A stretch of 64,000 nt of DNA from Microcella daejeonensis (GCF_026625045.1 NZ_CP113089.1:2356001-2420000), one strand, 5' to 3'; positions 46,668 through 56,559 are shown, numbered from the stretch's first letter. Notes: generated by a model not told the origin, from the sequence alone. Program-made: numbers and translations.

Positions 46668-47252
46668 GTGGCGGCCCTGCGGGTGCTCGGCGTCGATCCG
46701 GGGCTGACGCGCTGCGGCGTCGGCGTGGTCGACATCGCGGCCGACCGCGGGGCGACCCTCGTGCACGTCAGCGTCATCCGCACCGATCCGGCGACTCCGC
46801 TCGAGCAGCGCGTGCTGGCGATCGCCGAGGGGGTCGCGGCCCTGCTCGACGAGCACGCCCCGCACGTCGTCGCCCTCGAGCGCGTCTTCGCGCAGAACAA
46901 CGTGCGCACGGTGATGGGCACCGCCCAGGCGAGCGGCGTCGTGCTGAGCGCCGCCGCCGCGCGCGGCCTCGCGGTGGCCCTGCACACGCCGAGCGAGGTG
47001 AAGGCCGCCGTCACCGGGCACGGCGGCGCCGACAAGAAGCAGGTCACGGCCATGGTGCAGCGCATCCTGCGACTGGATGCCCCGCCGACGCCCGCCGACG
47101 CCGCCGACGCCCTCGCCCTCGCCATCTGCCACGGCTGGCGCCGCGGGGCGGTCGCCCCCGCCGGCGCCGAGGGGTCGGATCGGCTCACGCCCGCCCAGCG
47201 CGCGTGGCGCGCCGCCGAGAAGTCGGCGGCCGCCCCTAGGGTCGAGAGGTGA
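46668..47252 (+). CDS. ruvC: Holliday junction endonuclease RuvC
   Basis: A 194-residue resolvase. Acidic catalytic residues are visible in [14 protein letters not shown] (Asp), [10 protein letters not shown] (Glu), and [12 protein letters not shown] (Asp pair). It cuts four-way junctions as a dimer. GTG 46668 follows yebC by six bases, and the stop overlaps ruvA by GTGA. The C-terminal 30 residues are variable. Confidence 0.95.
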   Translation: MAALRVLGVDPGLTRCGVGVVDIAADRGATLVHVSVIRTDPATPLEQRVLAIAEGVAALLDEHAPHVVALERVFAQNNVRTVMGTAQASGVVLSAAAARGLAVALHTPSEVKAAVTGHGGADKKQVTAMVQRILRLDAPPTPADAADALALAICHGWRRGAVAPAGAEGSDRLTPAQRAWRAAEKSAAAPRVER

Positions 47253-47893
47253 TCGCCAGCCTTCGCGGAACCCTCGTCTCGCTCGGGCAGTCCCGCGCCG
47301 TCGTCGAGGTGAACGGCATCGGCTACGCGGTCTCGATCTCCGAGCGGCACGCCCTCGAGCTGCGTCTCGGCGAGACGGTGCAGCTGCGCACGGCGATGAT
47401 CGTGCGCGAGGACGACATCAGTCTCTTCGGCTTCGTCGACGAGCTCGAGCTCGGCCTGTTCGATCTGCTGCGCACGGTCGGCGGCGTCGGCCCGAAGTCG
47501 GCGCTCGGGGTGCTCGGGCAGATGGAGCCTGCGGCGATCGCCCACGCCATCGCGGCGGGCGACGACGCCCCGTTCCGCAAGGTCACCGGCATCGGGCCGA
47601 AGACCGCCAAGCTCATCGTCGTGACGCTCGCCGGCAAGGTCGTGGCGCCGGCGGGGCCGACCCCGGCGCGAGGCGCTCCGGCCCCGAGCGCCTCGGCCCG
47701 CACCGCCGCCGCGCTCGTCGAGGCCCTCACGGGGCTCGGCTGGCCCGAGCGCAGCGCCATCGAGGCCGCCGAGACCGTGCTCAACGCCGAGGCCGGTGCC
47801 GAGTCGCAGCCGCTGCCCGCGCTGCTGCGGCGCGCCCTCGCCGAGCTCGGGCCCCGGGCATCCCGCCCCGATGACCGCGGGGCGCGCTCATGA
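47249..47893 (+). CDS. ruvA: Holliday junction branch-migration protein RuvA
   Basis: A 214-residue RuvA. Domain I (about 1-65) contains [13 protein letters not shown]; two helix-hairpin-helix motifs follow ([13 protein letters not shown] and [14 protein letters not shown]); a flexible Ala/Pro linker leads to domain III, which contacts RuvB. It binds the junction and loads RuvB. Overlaps ruvC and ruvB by four bases each. Confidence 0.95.
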   Translation: MIASLRGTLVSLGQSRAVVEVNGIGYAVSISERHALELRLGETVQLRTAMIVREDDISLFGFVDELELGLFDLLRTVGGVGPKSALGVLGQMEPAAIAHAIAAGDDAPFRKVTGIGPKTAKLIVVTLAGKVVAPAGPTPARGAPAPSASARTAAALVEALTGLGWPERSAIEAAETVLNAEAGAESQPLPALLRRALAELGPRASRPDDRGARS

Positions 47894-48903
47894 GCGACGA
47901 GATCCTGCGGCCGGATGCCGACGACACCGAGCTCGCCTTCGAGGGCGCGCTGCGGCCGCAGAGCCTCGGCGAGTTCGTCGGCCAGCAGAAGGTGCGCCGC
48001 CAGCTGCAGCTGCTGCTCGAGGCGGCCACGCTGCAGAACCGCGCGCCCGACCACATCCTGCTCGCCGGCCCGCCCGGGCTCGGCAAGACGACCCTCGCGA
48101 TGATCGTCGCCCACGAGGGCCGCCGCCCGCTGCGCATGACGAGCGGTCCGGCCATCCAGCACGCGGGGGACCTCGCCGCCGTGCTCTCCTCCCTCACGCC
48201 GGGGGAGGTGCTCTTCATCGACGAGATCCACCGCATGGCCCGCTCTGCGGAGGAGATGCTGTACCTCGCGATGGAGGACTTCCGCGTCGACATCATGGTC
48301 GGCAAGGGGGCGGGGGCGACGAGCATCCCGCTCGAGCTCGCGCCGTTCACCCTCGTCGGGGCGACGACCCGCTCGGGCCTCCTTCCCAACCCGCTGCGCG
48401 ACCGCTTCGGCTTCACCGCGCACCTCGAGTTCTACGAGCCGGGCGAGCTGTTCCGCGTCATCGAGCGGGCCGCGACGCTGCTGCGCCTCGACGTCGACGG
48501 GGATGCCCTGCACGAGATCAGTGGACGCAGCCGGGGCACCCCCCGCATCGCCAACCGGCTCCTGCGCCGCGTGCGCGACTACGCCCTCGTGCACGGCGGG
48601 CGCGCGGATCGCACGGCGGTGCGCGCGGCGCTCGAGCTCTACGACGTCGACGAGCAGGGTCTCGACCGGCTCGACCGCGCCGTGCTGCACGTCATCGTCG
48701 ACCGCTTCGCCGGGGGCCCCGTCGGCCTCTCGACCCTCGCCGTGTCGGTGGGGGAGGAGGCGGAGACGATCGAGGCCGTGGTGGAGCCGTTCCTCGTGCG
48801 ATCCGGCCTGCTGGCGCGCACCCCGCGCGGTCGCGTCGCGACCGCCGAGGCCTGGCGGCATCTCGGCCGCGAGCCCGGGGCGGCCGCGGGGCATGACCTA
48901 TAG
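47890..48903 (+). CDS. ruvB: Holliday junction branch-migration helicase RuvB
   Basis: A 337-residue AAA ATPase. Walker A is [11 protein letters not shown], Walker [10 protein letters not shown], sensor 1 VGATTRSG, arginine finger region [12 protein letters not shown], and a winged-helix C-terminus with [13 protein letters not shown]. It pumps DNA through the RuvA-bound junction. Last of ruvCAB; the stop codon overlaps a TATAGT that may be the -10 of yajC. Confidence 0.95.
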   Translation: MSDEILRPDADDTELAFEGALRPQSLGEFVGQQKVRRQLQLLLEAATLQNRAPDHILLAGPPGLGKTTLAMIVAHEGRRPLRMTSGPAIQHAGDLAAVLSSLTPGEVLFIDEIHRMARSAEEMLYLAMEDFRVDIMVGKGAGATSIPLELAPFTLVGATTRSGLLPNPLRDRFGFTAHLEFYEPGELFRVIERAATLLRLDVDGDALHEISGRSRGTPRIANRLLRRVRDYALVHGGRADRTAVRAALELYDVDEQGLDRLDRAVLHVIVDRFAGGPVGLSTLAVSVGEEAETIEAVVEPFLVRSGLLARTPRGRVATAEAWRHLGREPGAAAGHDL

Positions 48904-48904
48904 T
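48899..48904 (+). promoter_or_regulatory. -10 element TATAGT for yajC-secDF
   Basis: TATAGT overlaps the ruvB stop and gives a leader of about 80 bases before yajC. No -35 match; weak call. Confidence 0.35.
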
Positions 48905-48991
48905 TGACCGCAGGTCGCACCGGAGCATCCATCGCGTGCAGGTGCCCGCCGTCACGGCACGACCGCCGACATCCTCGAAAGGCCCCACCCC

Positions 48992-49366
48992 ATGGATCCG
49001 TTGACCATCGTCATGCTGGCCGTCCTGGCCCTCCTGATCTTCTTCATGTTCCGCAACTCGAAGAAGCGCAAGGAGGAGATGGCCAAGCTGCAGGACAAGA
49101 TGGTCCCCGGCGCGGAGATCATGACCAACTTCGGCCTCTTCGGCACGCTCGTCTCGGTCGACGAGGAGAACAACGTCGCCGTGATCGAGACCGCCCCCGG
49201 CAGCACCGTGCGCGTGCACCGTCAGACGCTGGCGCGCGTCGTCGAGGACGACGAGGCCCTGGTCGCCGGTGACGACGACGTCGACGCCGTCGAGCACGAG
49301 GCCCCGCAGCTGAACGTGTCGAGCGTCGACCCCGCCGTCGACGAGAAGCGCTCGGGCGACAAGTAG
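48992..49366 (+). CDS. yajC: Preprotein translocase subunit YajC
   Basis: A 124-residue protein with one N-terminal membrane helix (about 4-24), followed by FRNSKKRKEEMAKLQDKMVPGAEIMT and a small cytosolic beta domain, typical of YajC, plus an acidic actinobacterial tail. It associates with SecDF and YidC. It heads the export genes between ruvB and secD. Confidence 0.93.
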   Translation: MDPLTIVMLAVLALLIFFMFRNSKKRKEEMAKLQDKMVPGAEIMTNFGLFGTLVSVDEENNVAVIETAPGSTVRVHRQTLARVVEDDEALVAGDDDVDAVEHEAPQLNVSSVDPAVDEKRSGDK

Positions 49367-49438
49367 CCCCGACCGCTCCGCGGCGCGACCGTCACTGCAC
49401 GGTGCGCCCTTCCGATCCTGCAGAAATGAGTTCCTGAG

Positions 49439-51232
49439 GTGGCACGAAGCACTCCCGAGCGCAAAGCCCTGCGCTCCCTGGTCTGGCTGCTCGTCATCAT
49501 CGTCGCCCTCATCGGCGCCAACGGTGCGAGCGTGGCCTTCAACAACGGGGAGTGGACGCCCAAGCTCGCCCTCGACCTCGAGGGCGGCACGCAGCTGATC
49601 CTCGAGGCGCAGCTCGAGTCCGGCGCGCAGCCCTCGCAGGAGCAGATGGACCAGGCGGTCGGGATCATCCGGCAGCGGGTCGACGCGGCCGGGGTGAGCG
49701 AGTCGGAGATCAACACCCAGGGCGGCACGAACATCGTCGTGTCGATCCCCGGCACTCCCGACGAGGCCACCCTCGAGCGCATCCGCCGCTCGGCGCAGCT
49801 CGAGTTCCGCGCCGTTCTCGCCGCCGATCTCGCCTCGACCGACACGCTGGGCGAGGAGGGCGCCGAGGGCACCGATCCGAGCGCGAGCCCGAGCCCCGGG
49901 GCGAGCGACGCCGCAACCGACCCGGCGGCCGAGGCGAGCGACCCGGCCGCGACCGACACGGCCGCGTCGGAGAGCCCCGCCACCGAGGAGCCGCTTCCGA
50001 CGCCGAGCGTCGAGCCGACGGACGCGAGCGACCCGAACTGGATCACCCCGGAGCTGCAGGAGCGGTTCGACTCCTTCGACTGCGCGACCGTCGACGAGGC
50101 GGGCACCAACATCGCTCCCCGTGACGAGCCGCTCATCACCTGCGAGAACGACACGATCAAGTACATCCTCGGACCGGTCGAGGTGACCGGTGAGGCGATC
50201 GACGGCGCCACCGCCGGCCTCGTCCCCTCGTCGACGGGAGCCACCACCAACGAGTGGGGCGTCTTCATCGACTTCGACTCCGAGGGCACGCAGCAGTTCC
50301 GCGAGGTCACCGAGCGGCTCGTCACCCTGCAGGGCGTGCGCAACCAGTTCGCGATCGTGCTCGACGGCCGGGTCATCAGCGCTCCGCAGACCATCAGCGC
50401 CATCACCGACGGCTCGCCGCAGATCTCGGGCAGCTTCGACCAGGAGAGCTCGCAGACCCTCGCCGACCAGCTGCGCTTCGGCGCCCTGCCGATCGGCTTC
50501 GAGCTGCAGTCGAGCGAGAACATCTCCGCGACCCTCGGCATCTCCCAGCTGCAGAGCGGCGTCATCGCCGGTCTCATCGGTCTGCTGCTCGTCGTGCTGT
50601 ACGCCTTCGCGCAGTACCGGGCTCTCGGCGGCGTGACGGTCGCCTCGCTCATGATCGCCGGCGTCCTGACCTACCTGGTGATCACCTACCTCTCGAACGA
50701 GTCCGGATACCGGCTCTCGCTCGCCGGCGTCGCGGGTCTGATCATCTCGGTGGGCGTCATCGCCGACTCGTTCATCGTGTACTTCGAGCGCATCCGCGAC
50801 GAGCTGCGCGACGGACGCCGCGTCGACGGCGCCGTCGAGGCCGGATGGCGTCGCGCCTTCCGCACCATCGTCATCTCCGACGTCATCAACGTCATCGCCG
50901 CGATCGTGCTGTTCGTGCTCGCGGTCGGCAACGTGCGCGGATTCGCCTTCACCCTCGGGATCATCACGGTCATCGACCTCGTCGTCGTCGCCCTGTTCAC
51001 CCACCCGCTCATGCAGCTCGTCGCGCGCACTCCCTTCTTCACCAACGGGCACCGCCTGAGCGGCCTGGACCCGAAGGCCCTCGGAGCCGTCTACCGCGGC
51101 CGGGCGCAGTTCCGACCCCTGGCCGAGGTCGGCGCGACGAAGAAGTCATCGAGCAGCCGTGAGGCGCAGCGTCGCCAGACGATCGCGGAGCGCAAGGCCG
51201 CGCAGGACCGCGGCGAAGGGACGGACGCCTGA
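49439..51232 (+). CDS. secD: Protein translocase subunit SecD
   Basis: A 597-residue SecD. One N-terminal helix (about 11-33), then the periplasmic P1 domain with LDLEGGTQLILEA, and five further helices after about 350 with SGVIAGLIGLLLVVLY. Residues about 133-198 form an Ala/Ser/Pro/Glu insertion rich in SDPAA and ATEEP units, absent from E. coli SecD. It uses the proton gradient to pull secreted proteins outward with SecF. GTG 49439 follows CTGAG. Its stop overlaps the secF ATG by one base. Confidence 0.93.
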   Translation: MARSTPERKALRSLVWLLVIIVALIGANGASVAFNNGEWTPKLALDLEGGTQLILEAQLESGAQPSQEQMDQAVGIIRQRVDAAGVSESEINTQGGTNIVVSIPGTPDEATLERIRRSAQLEFRAVLAADLASTDTLGEEGAEGTDPSASPSPGASDAATDPAAEASDPAATDTAASESPATEEPLPTPSVEPTDASDPNWITPELQERFDSFDCATVDEAGTNIAPRDEPLITCENDTIKYILGPVEVTGEAIDGATAGLVPSSTGATTNEWGVFIDFDSEGTQQFREVTERLVTLQGVRNQFAIVLDGRVISAPQTISAITDGSPQISGSFDQESSQTLADQLRFGALPIGFELQSSENISATLGISQLQSGVIAGLIGLLLVVLYAFAQYRALGGVTVASLMIAGVLTYLVITYLSNESGYRLSLAGVAGLIISVGVIADSFIVYFERIRDELRDGRRVDGAVEAGWRRAFRTIVISDVINVIAAIVLFVLAVGNVRGFAFTLGIITVIDLVVVALFTHPLMQLVARTPFFTNGHRLSGLDPKALGAVYRGRAQFRPLAEVGATKKSSSSREAQRRQTIAERKAAQDRGEGTDA

Positions 51233-52242
51233 TGAGCAGGTTCACCACATTCGGCAACGACCTCTACACCGGGGCGCGATCGATCGACTTCGTGGGGCGG
51301 CGCACGCTCTGGTACTCGATCGCCGGGGTGCTCATCGTGCTCACGGTGCTCATCACCGTGCTGCGCGGCGGATTCAACCCGGGCATCGAGTTCCGGGGAG
51401 GGTCGGAGTTCCGCGTCTCCTCGGTGGCGGAGGCCGCGGCCGATCCCGTTGCGGCGACGGCGCAGGGCGAGGAGGTCGTCGCCGAGCTCGTCGACGGGTC
51501 GAGCCCGCGCGTGTCGATCGTGGGCGGCGACTCGGTGCGCATCCAGACCGAGCAGCTCACCCCCGAGGAGACCCTGCAGGTGCAGGCCGCCCTCGCCGAG
51601 TCCTTCGACGTCGCCCCCGACGCGGTCAGCGCCTCGTTCATCGGCGCGACCTGGGGAGCCGACATCACCCGGCAGGCGCTGATCGCGCTCGTGGTGTTCC
51701 TGACCCTCGCGAGCCTCGTGCTCGCGGTCTACTTCCGCACCTGGAAGATGTCGGTCGCGGCGCTGATCGCCCTGGCCCACGACCTCGTGCTGACCGCGGG
51801 CATCTACGGCGTGTTCGGCTTCGAGATCACGCCCGCGGCGGTGATCGGCTTCCTCACCATCCTCGGCTACTCGCTCTATGACACCGTCGTCGTCTTCGAC
51901 AAGGTGCGCGAGAACACGAGCGAGGACGGCGTGGAGTCCCGGCGCACCTTCGCGCAGTCGGTGAACCTCGCGGTCAACCAGACCCTCGTGCGCTCCATCA
52001 ACACGTCGATCATCGCGACGCTGCCGGTCGCGGCCATCCTCATCATCGGGGCGCTGCTGCTCGGAGCCGGCACGCTGTTCGACATCGCGCTCGCGCTGTT
52101 CGTCGGCACGATCGTCGGCACGTACTCCTCGATCTTCATCGCGGCCCCTCTGTACGTGCATCTGCGCCAGAACGAGCCCGAGGTGCAGAAGCAGGGTGCT
52201 CGCACCCAGCGCGTGCTGAACGACTCCGGCGCCGTCCGCTGA
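51232..52242 (+). CDS. secF: Protein translocase subunit SecF
   Basis: A 336-residue SecF with six membrane helices. IEFRGGSEFRV opens the periplasmic domain; ALIALAHDLVLTAGIYGVFGFE (split here) and ILGYSLYDTVVVFDKVREN form the conserved helix IV-V region with the functional Asp residues; NTSIIATLPVAAI is in helix V. Start TGATG overlap with secD. It works with SecD and YajC. Confidence 0.93.
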   Translation: MSRFTTFGNDLYTGARSIDFVGRRTLWYSIAGVLIVLTVLITVLRGGFNPGIEFRGGSEFRVSSVAEAAADPVAATAQGEEVVAELVDGSSPRVSIVGGDSVRIQTEQLTPEETLQVQAALAESFDVAPDAVSASFIGATWGADITRQALIALVVFLTLASLVLAVYFRTWKMSVAALIALAHDLVLTAGIYGVFGFEITPAAVIGFLTILGYSLYDTVVVFDKVRENTSEDGVESRRTFAQSVNLAVNQTLVRSINTSIIATLPVAAILIIGALLLGAGTLFDIALALFVGTIVGTYSSIFIAAPLYVHLRQNEPEVQKQGARTQRVLNDSGAVR

Positions 52243-52267
52243 GCCCGAGCGCACAGCGACCCCGGCG

Positions 52268-52273
52268 TAGGAT
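52268..52273 (+). promoter_or_regulatory. -10 element TAGGAT for rel
   Basis: TAGGAT predicts +1 near 52280, giving a 15-base leader that just contains AAGGAGG (52281-52287). Confidence 0.5.
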
Positions 52274-52294
52274 CGCGCTGAAGGAGGGCGGCCG

Positions 52295-54544
52295 ATGACG
52301 GAGACGACGCAGAGCACGGCGAGCCTTCGCGCGCTGCTTCCCCGGCTGTTCTCCCGCGCGCAGCCGGTCGGCGGCTTCGAGCGGCTCATCAAGACCGTCC
52401 GCTCCCAGCACCCGAAGGCGGACATCGCGCTGCTGGAGCGCGCGTACCAGGTCGCCGAGCGCGCGCATCGCGGCCAGAAGCGCAAGAGCGGCGAGCCGTA
52501 CATCACCCATCCCGTCGCGGTGACCCAGATCCTCGCCGAGCTGGGCATCGGAGTGAAGACGCTCGCCGCATCGCTGCTGCACGACACCGTCGAGGACACG
52601 CCGTACACGCTCGACCAGCTGCGCGCCGACTTCGGCGACGAGATCGCGATGCTCGTCGACGGCGTGACCAAGCTCGACAAGGTCAAGTACGGCGACGCCG
52701 CGCAGGCGGAGACGGTGCGCAAGATGATCGTGGCGATGTCCAAGGACATCCGCGTGCTGCTGATCAAGCTCGCCGACCGTCTGCACAACGCCCGCACGTG
52801 GGGCTTCGTCGAGAGCGAGTCGGCCCGGCGCAAGGCGCAGGAGACGCTCGACATCTACTCGCCGCTCGCGCACCGTCTCGGCATCTCGACCATCAAGTGG
52901 GAGCTCGAGGACCTCTCGTTCGCGGTTCTGCAGCCGAAGCTCTACGTCGAGATCGAGAGCCTGGTGCGCAACCGCACGCCCGAGCGCGAGGCCTTCGTGC
53001 AGCAGGTGATCGACGCCGTCACGAGCGACCTGCGCCAGTCGCGCATCAAGGCGCAGATCGTCGGTCGGCCGAAGCAGTACTACTCGATCTACCAGAAGAT
53101 GGTCAACCGCGGCCGCGACTTCGACGAGATCTACGATCTCACCGGCATCCGCATCCTCGTGAACTCCATCCGCGACTGCTACGCCGTGCTCGGCGCGGTT
53201 CACGCGCGGTGGAACCCGATGCCCGGCCGCTTCAAGGACTACATCGCGACCCCGAAGTTCAATCTCTACCAGTCGCTCCACACGACGGTGTTCGGGCCCG
53301 GCGGCCGCCCCGTCGAGATCCAGATCCGCACCCAGGAGATGCATCAGCGCGCCGAGTTCGGCGTGGCCGCGCACTGGAAGTACAAGGAGCGGATGAACTC
53401 GGGCCGCAGCGAGCTCGACGGCGGCCGCAGCGACACCGACATGGCCTGGCTCGCGCACATCAGCGACTGGCAGGCGGAGACGAGCGACCCGGGGGAGTTC
53501 CTCGACAACCTGCGCTACGAGATCGGCGCGAAGGAGGTCTACGTCTTCACCCCGCAGGGGAAGGTCATCGGGCTGCCCAGCGGCGCGACCCCCGTCGACT
53601 TCGCCTACGCGGTGCACACCGAGGTCGGGCATCGCACGATGGGCTCGAAGGTGAACGGGCGCCTCGTGCCGCTGGAGACCGTGCTGAACTCGGGCGACAC
53701 CGTCGAGGTGTTCACCTCCAAGAACCCCGACGCCGGCCCGAGCCAGGACTGGCTCGCCTTCGTGACGAGTCAGCGCGCGCGCTCCAAGATCCGTCAGTGG
53801 TTCACGAAGGAGCGGCGCGACGAGGCCGTCGAGCAGGGCAAGGACGCCATCGCCCGCGCCATGCGCAAGCAGAACCTGCCGCTCCAGCGGCTCATGGCGC
53901 AGGACTCCCTCGCGCACGTCTCCTCCCAGCTGCGCTACGAGACCGTCGAGGCCTTGTACGCCGCCGTCGGGGAGGGGCACGTCTCGACGCAGTCGGTCAT
54001 CGAGAAGATCGTCGCCGCGCTGCACGTGGAGTCGGAGAGCGAGGACGAGGCCTTCGTCGTGCCGACGCGCTCGCGCACCCCGGTGCGCACGAGCGATTCG
54101 GGAGTGCTCGTCCGCGGCGCACCGGACATCCTCGTCAAGCTCGCCAAGTGCTGCACGCCCGTGCCGGGCGACGCCATCGTCGGCTTCGTGACGCGCGGCC
54201 AGGGCGTCAGCGTGCACCGCGGGGACTGCACCAACGTGCAGTCGCTGCTGAACGAGCCCGACCGCATGATCGACGTCGAGTGGGCCCCCACCACGAAGAG
54301 CGTGTTCCTCGTGCAGATCCAGGTCGAGGCGCTCGACCGCGCCGGGCTGCTCTCGGACGTCACGCGGGTGCTCTCGGAGCACCACGTCAACATCCTCTCC
54401 GCGAGCGTCAACACCTCACGCGATCGCCTCGCCATCAGCCGCTTCGTCTTCGAGATGGGCGACACGACGCATCTCGACCGCGTGCTCAACGCCGTGCGCC
54501 GCATCGACGCCGTCTACGACGTCTACCGCGTCAGCAACGGCTGA
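52295..54544 (+). CDS. rel: Bifunctional (p)ppGpp synthetase/hydrolase Rel
   Basis: A 749-residue long RSH enzyme. The hydrolase HD domain shows YITHPVAVTQILAELG and LLHDTVEDT, both metal-binding. The synthetase domain shows GRPKQYYSIYQKM and TPKFNLYQSLHTTV. A TGS domain (VYVFTPQGKVIGLPSGATPVDFAYAV in two parts), helical region, zinc-finger domain with KCCTPVPGD, and a C-terminal ACT domain follow. It makes and destroys (p)ppGpp in the stringent response. All regulatory domains are intact. The last 129 bases overlap a convergent AbiEi-like frame. Confidence 0.95.
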   Translation: MTETTQSTASLRALLPRLFSRAQPVGGFERLIKTVRSQHPKADIALLERAYQVAERAHRGQKRKSGEPYITHPVAVTQILAELGIGVKTLAASLLHDTVEDTPYTLDQLRADFGDEIAMLVDGVTKLDKVKYGDAAQAETVRKMIVAMSKDIRVLLIKLADRLHNARTWGFVESESARRKAQETLDIYSPLAHRLGISTIKWELEDLSFAVLQPKLYVEIESLVRNRTPEREAFVQQVIDAVTSDLRQSRIKAQIVGRPKQYYSIYQKMVNRGRDFDEIYDLTGIRILVNSIRDCYAVLGAVHARWNPMPGRFKDYIATPKFNLYQSLHTTVFGPGGRPVEIQIRTQEMHQRAEFGVAAHWKYKERMNSGRSELDGGRSDTDMAWLAHISDWQAETSDPGEFLDNLRYEIGAKEVYVFTPQGKVIGLPSGATPVDFAYAVHTEVGHRTMGSKVNGRLVPLETVLNSGDTVEVFTSKNPDAGPSQDWLAFVTSQRARSKIRQWFTKERRDEAVEQGKDAIARAMRKQNLPLQRLMAQDSLAHVSSQLRYETVEALYAAVGEGHVSTQSVIEKIVAALHVESESEDEAFVVPTRSRTPVRTSDSGVLVRGAPDILVKLAKCCTPVPGDAIVGFVTRGQGVSVHRGDCTNVQSLLNEPDRMIDVEWAPTTKSVFLVQIQVEALDRAGLLSDVTRVLSEHHVNILSASVNTSRDRLAISRFVFEMGDTTHLDRVLNAVRRIDAVYDVYRVSNG

Positions 54545-55090
54545 GCCGAGCAGCGCCGCCGCCCGCTCGATCCGATCGTTCGCGCGGCGGCGGCCGGCCG
54601 AACTCGGGCGCCGATCGGCGATCATGCCGATGCGCTGCACCGTGAGACCGTGGTGGCGCATCCCGGCCGCGATCAGGGTGATCACGTCGTCGCCCTCGTC
54701 GTGCCGGGCGAGATCGACGATGGTGCGCTCGGGGCTCGTCACCGCCACACCACCGGGGTGACGGAGCTCGTCGCCGTCGATGACGACCTCGCGCGCGCGC
54801 AGCCCCTGACGGCGCGTCGACGAGATGCGCGCCCGGGAGTCGATGCAGATGGCGATGCCGACGCGCCGGGCCGTCCAGCCCCAGACCCAGGCCGCCGTGC
54901 GATCGGCGACGATGCCGCGCGACGGGAGCTCCGGGCGCAGGGAGGCGGCGCGGCTGCGGGGGCTGGGCGGCAGATCGGCGGGCTCCCATCCGGCGCCGAC
55001 GGCGAAGAGCTCGCCGTCGAGCTCGGCGGCGCGCAGCTCGGCCGCCGAGAGGAGTGGGGGATGGAGGACGGCGGGGAGGAGTCGGCTCAT
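54416..55090 (-). CDS. AbiEi-antitoxin-like protein, orphan
   Basis: A protein of up to 224 residues resembling actinobacterial proteins annotated as type IV toxin-antitoxin AbiEi-family: LLSAAELRAAELDGELFAVG, a central ADRTAAWVWGW, HPGGVAVTSPERTIVDLARHDEG. These often carry a DUF559 nuclease-like tail, absent here. The last about 45 residues are antisense to rel and look like read-through past the natural end near RIERAAALLG. No AbiEii toxin is nearby. Function unknown; DNA binding is possible. Confidence 0.55.
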   Translation of the reverse strand: MSRLLPAVLHPPLLSAAELRAAELDGELFAVGAGWEPADLPPSPRSRAASLRPELPSRGIVADRTAAWVWGWTARRVGIAICIDSRARISSTRRQGLRAREVVIDGDELRHPGGVAVTSPERTIVDLARHDEGDDVITLIAAGMRHHGLTVQRIGMIADRRPSSAGRRRANDRIERAAALLGSAVADAVDVVDGVDAAHGVEHAVEMRRVAHLEDEAADGEAIA

Positions 55091-55155
55091 GGCGGAGAGG
55101 ATGCTGCGCCGGGCATCCCCTCGTCGGACGGGGCGACGGATCGGGGGAGAACGAC

Positions 55156-55197
55156 CGACGGGGCCGCCCTGGGGAGAACCCCGGGGCGACCCCGTCG
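55156..55197. terminator. Strong hairpin terminator after the DUF349 gene
   Basis: A 19-bp stem with one mismatch, CGACGGGG...CCCCGTCG outermost and CTGGGG/CCCCGG innermost, with loop AGAA (55156-55174 with 55179-55197). It lies 15 bases after the minus-strand stop. Confidence 0.75.
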
Positions 55198-55211
55198 TGC
55201 GGTCTCGGCCG

Positions 55212-56447
55212 TCAGCGGTCGACGGCGGACAACCAGGCCTTGCGTGCTTCGAGCGCCTCGGTCAGCTCCGCGGTGCGGGCGGCGTCCTTCGCCGCGGTCG
55301 CGGCGGCCAGATCGGCCTCGAGAGCGGCGATGGCGTCCTGCAGCTGGCCGGCGAGGCCCTCCGCGCGCGCCTTCTTCTCGGGGTCGTTCTTCTTCCAGTG
55401 GTCCTCCTCGAGCGTGCGCACGTGCGTCTCGATCGCACGCAGGCGATCCTCGACGACGCGCACCTGGTCGCGGGGCACCTTGCCGATCGCGTCCCACTTG
55501 CGCTGGATGCCCGTGAGGGTCGCGCGCGCCTTGACGCGGTCGGTGGCGGTGAGCAGCGGCTCGGCCTCGGTCAGCAGCGCCTTCTTCGCCTCGAGGTTGG
55601 CGGTGAACTCCTCGTTCTCCTGCGCGTCGACCTCCGCCTTGGCGGCGTAGAGCACGTCGCCGGCGGCCTTGAACGCGGCCCACAGCGCATCGTCGACCTT
55701 CTTGCCGGCCCGACCCGCGAGCTTCCACTCGTCGAGCAGGCGGCGGTAGGCGGGAATGCCCCCGGTGCCCTGCGGCGCGAGCGCCTCGGCCTGCGCGACG
55801 AGCGCCTGCTTGCGCTGCTTGGCCTCCTTGTGCTCGGCGTCGAGGCCGGCGAAGAACGAGCGGCGGTGGGTCTCGACGGTGCTGCGCGCCGAGCGGAAGC
55901 GCTTCCAGAGCTCGTCGGCGTCTTTCTTCGGCAGGCGAGGACCGTTCTGCTGGTGGTCCTTCCACTGCGTGAAGAGCGCGTCGAGAGTCGCCGTCGCCTG
56001 CTTCCACTGGATGCTCTGCGGATCCTTCGCGGCGAGGGCCTCGGCCTCCACCACGAGCGCCGTGCGGTGCTCGAGGGCGGCCGCGACCGCGGCGCGCTGC
56101 TCGGCCTGCTGCTCCTCCGTGAGCTTCTCCACCGCGCCGGTGAGGGCGCCGACCCGCGTGCGGAGGGCCTCGATGTCGCCGACCGCGGCGGGCTCCTCGA
56201 GCGCGGCCGTCAGCGAGCGGACCGTCTTCACGATGTCGGCGGCGGGAGCGCCGCCCTTGGCGCGCTGCTCGAGCAGCCGCACCTGGCCCTCGAGCTCGGT
56301 GAACTTGCGGGTGAAGTAGGCGAGAGCCTCCTCCGGGGTGCCGTCGGGGTACTGGCCCACGGCGCGCTCCGCACCGCGATCGGTCACGTACACCGTGCCG
56401 GTCTCATCGACCCGGCCCCAGACGGTCTGCTGGTTCTCTGCCACCAC
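55212..56447 (-). CDS. DUF349 coiled-coil protein
   Basis: A 411-residue, highly charged helical protein with repeated DUF349 units: LWKRFRSARSTVETHRRSFF, ALWAAFKAAGDVLYAAK and RKWDAIGKVPRDQVRVVEDR each match the W-x-A-x-G/F repeat of the family. It has no membrane segment. Function is unknown; distant relatives have been linked to stress or toxin phenotypes, but nothing here decides. A minus-strand TATGCT at 56504-56509 can act as -10. Terminated by a strong hairpin. Confidence 0.85.
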   Translation of the reverse strand: MVAENQQTVWGRVDETGTVYVTDRGAERAVGQYPDGTPEEALAYFTRKFTELEGQVRLLEQRAKGGAPAADIVKTVRSLTAALEEPAAVGDIEALRTRVGALTGAVEKLTEEQQAEQRAAVAAALEHRTALVVEAEALAAKDPQSIQWKQATATLDALFTQWKDHQQNGPRLPKKDADELWKRFRSARSTVETHRRSFFAGLDAEHKEAKQRKQALVAQAEALAPQGTGGIPAYRRLLDEWKLAGRAGKKVDDALWAAFKAAGDVLYAAKAEVDAQENEEFTANLEAKKALLTEAEPLLTATDRVKARATLTGIQRKWDAIGKVPRDQVRVVEDRLRAIETHVRTLEEDHWKKNDPEKKARAEGLAGQLQDAIAALEADLAAATAAKDAARTAELTEALEARKAWLSAVDR

Positions 56448-56503
56448 GCCTCATATCCCCATCGACTGCACCGGCTCGCCGTGCGCGCACCGGACGGTTG
56501 ATC

Positions 56504-56509
56504 AGCATA
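56504..56509 (-). promoter_or_regulatory. -10 element TATGCT for the DUF349 gene
   Basis: Minus-strand TATGCT in the gap between the cyclophilin and DUF349 genes predicts +1 near 56497 and a 50-base leader. Confidence 0.35.
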
Positions 56510-56559
56510 TTCCACCGCTCGCCGGGTGGAGGGCGGGCCCGGGGCGCGGGCGGCTTTCG

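Noticed and set aside
54416..55090. A complete toxin-antitoxin module at the AbiEi-like gene
   Set aside because: No partner toxin (AbiEii-like nucleotidyltransferase) lies on either side; neighbours are rel and a DUF349 gene.
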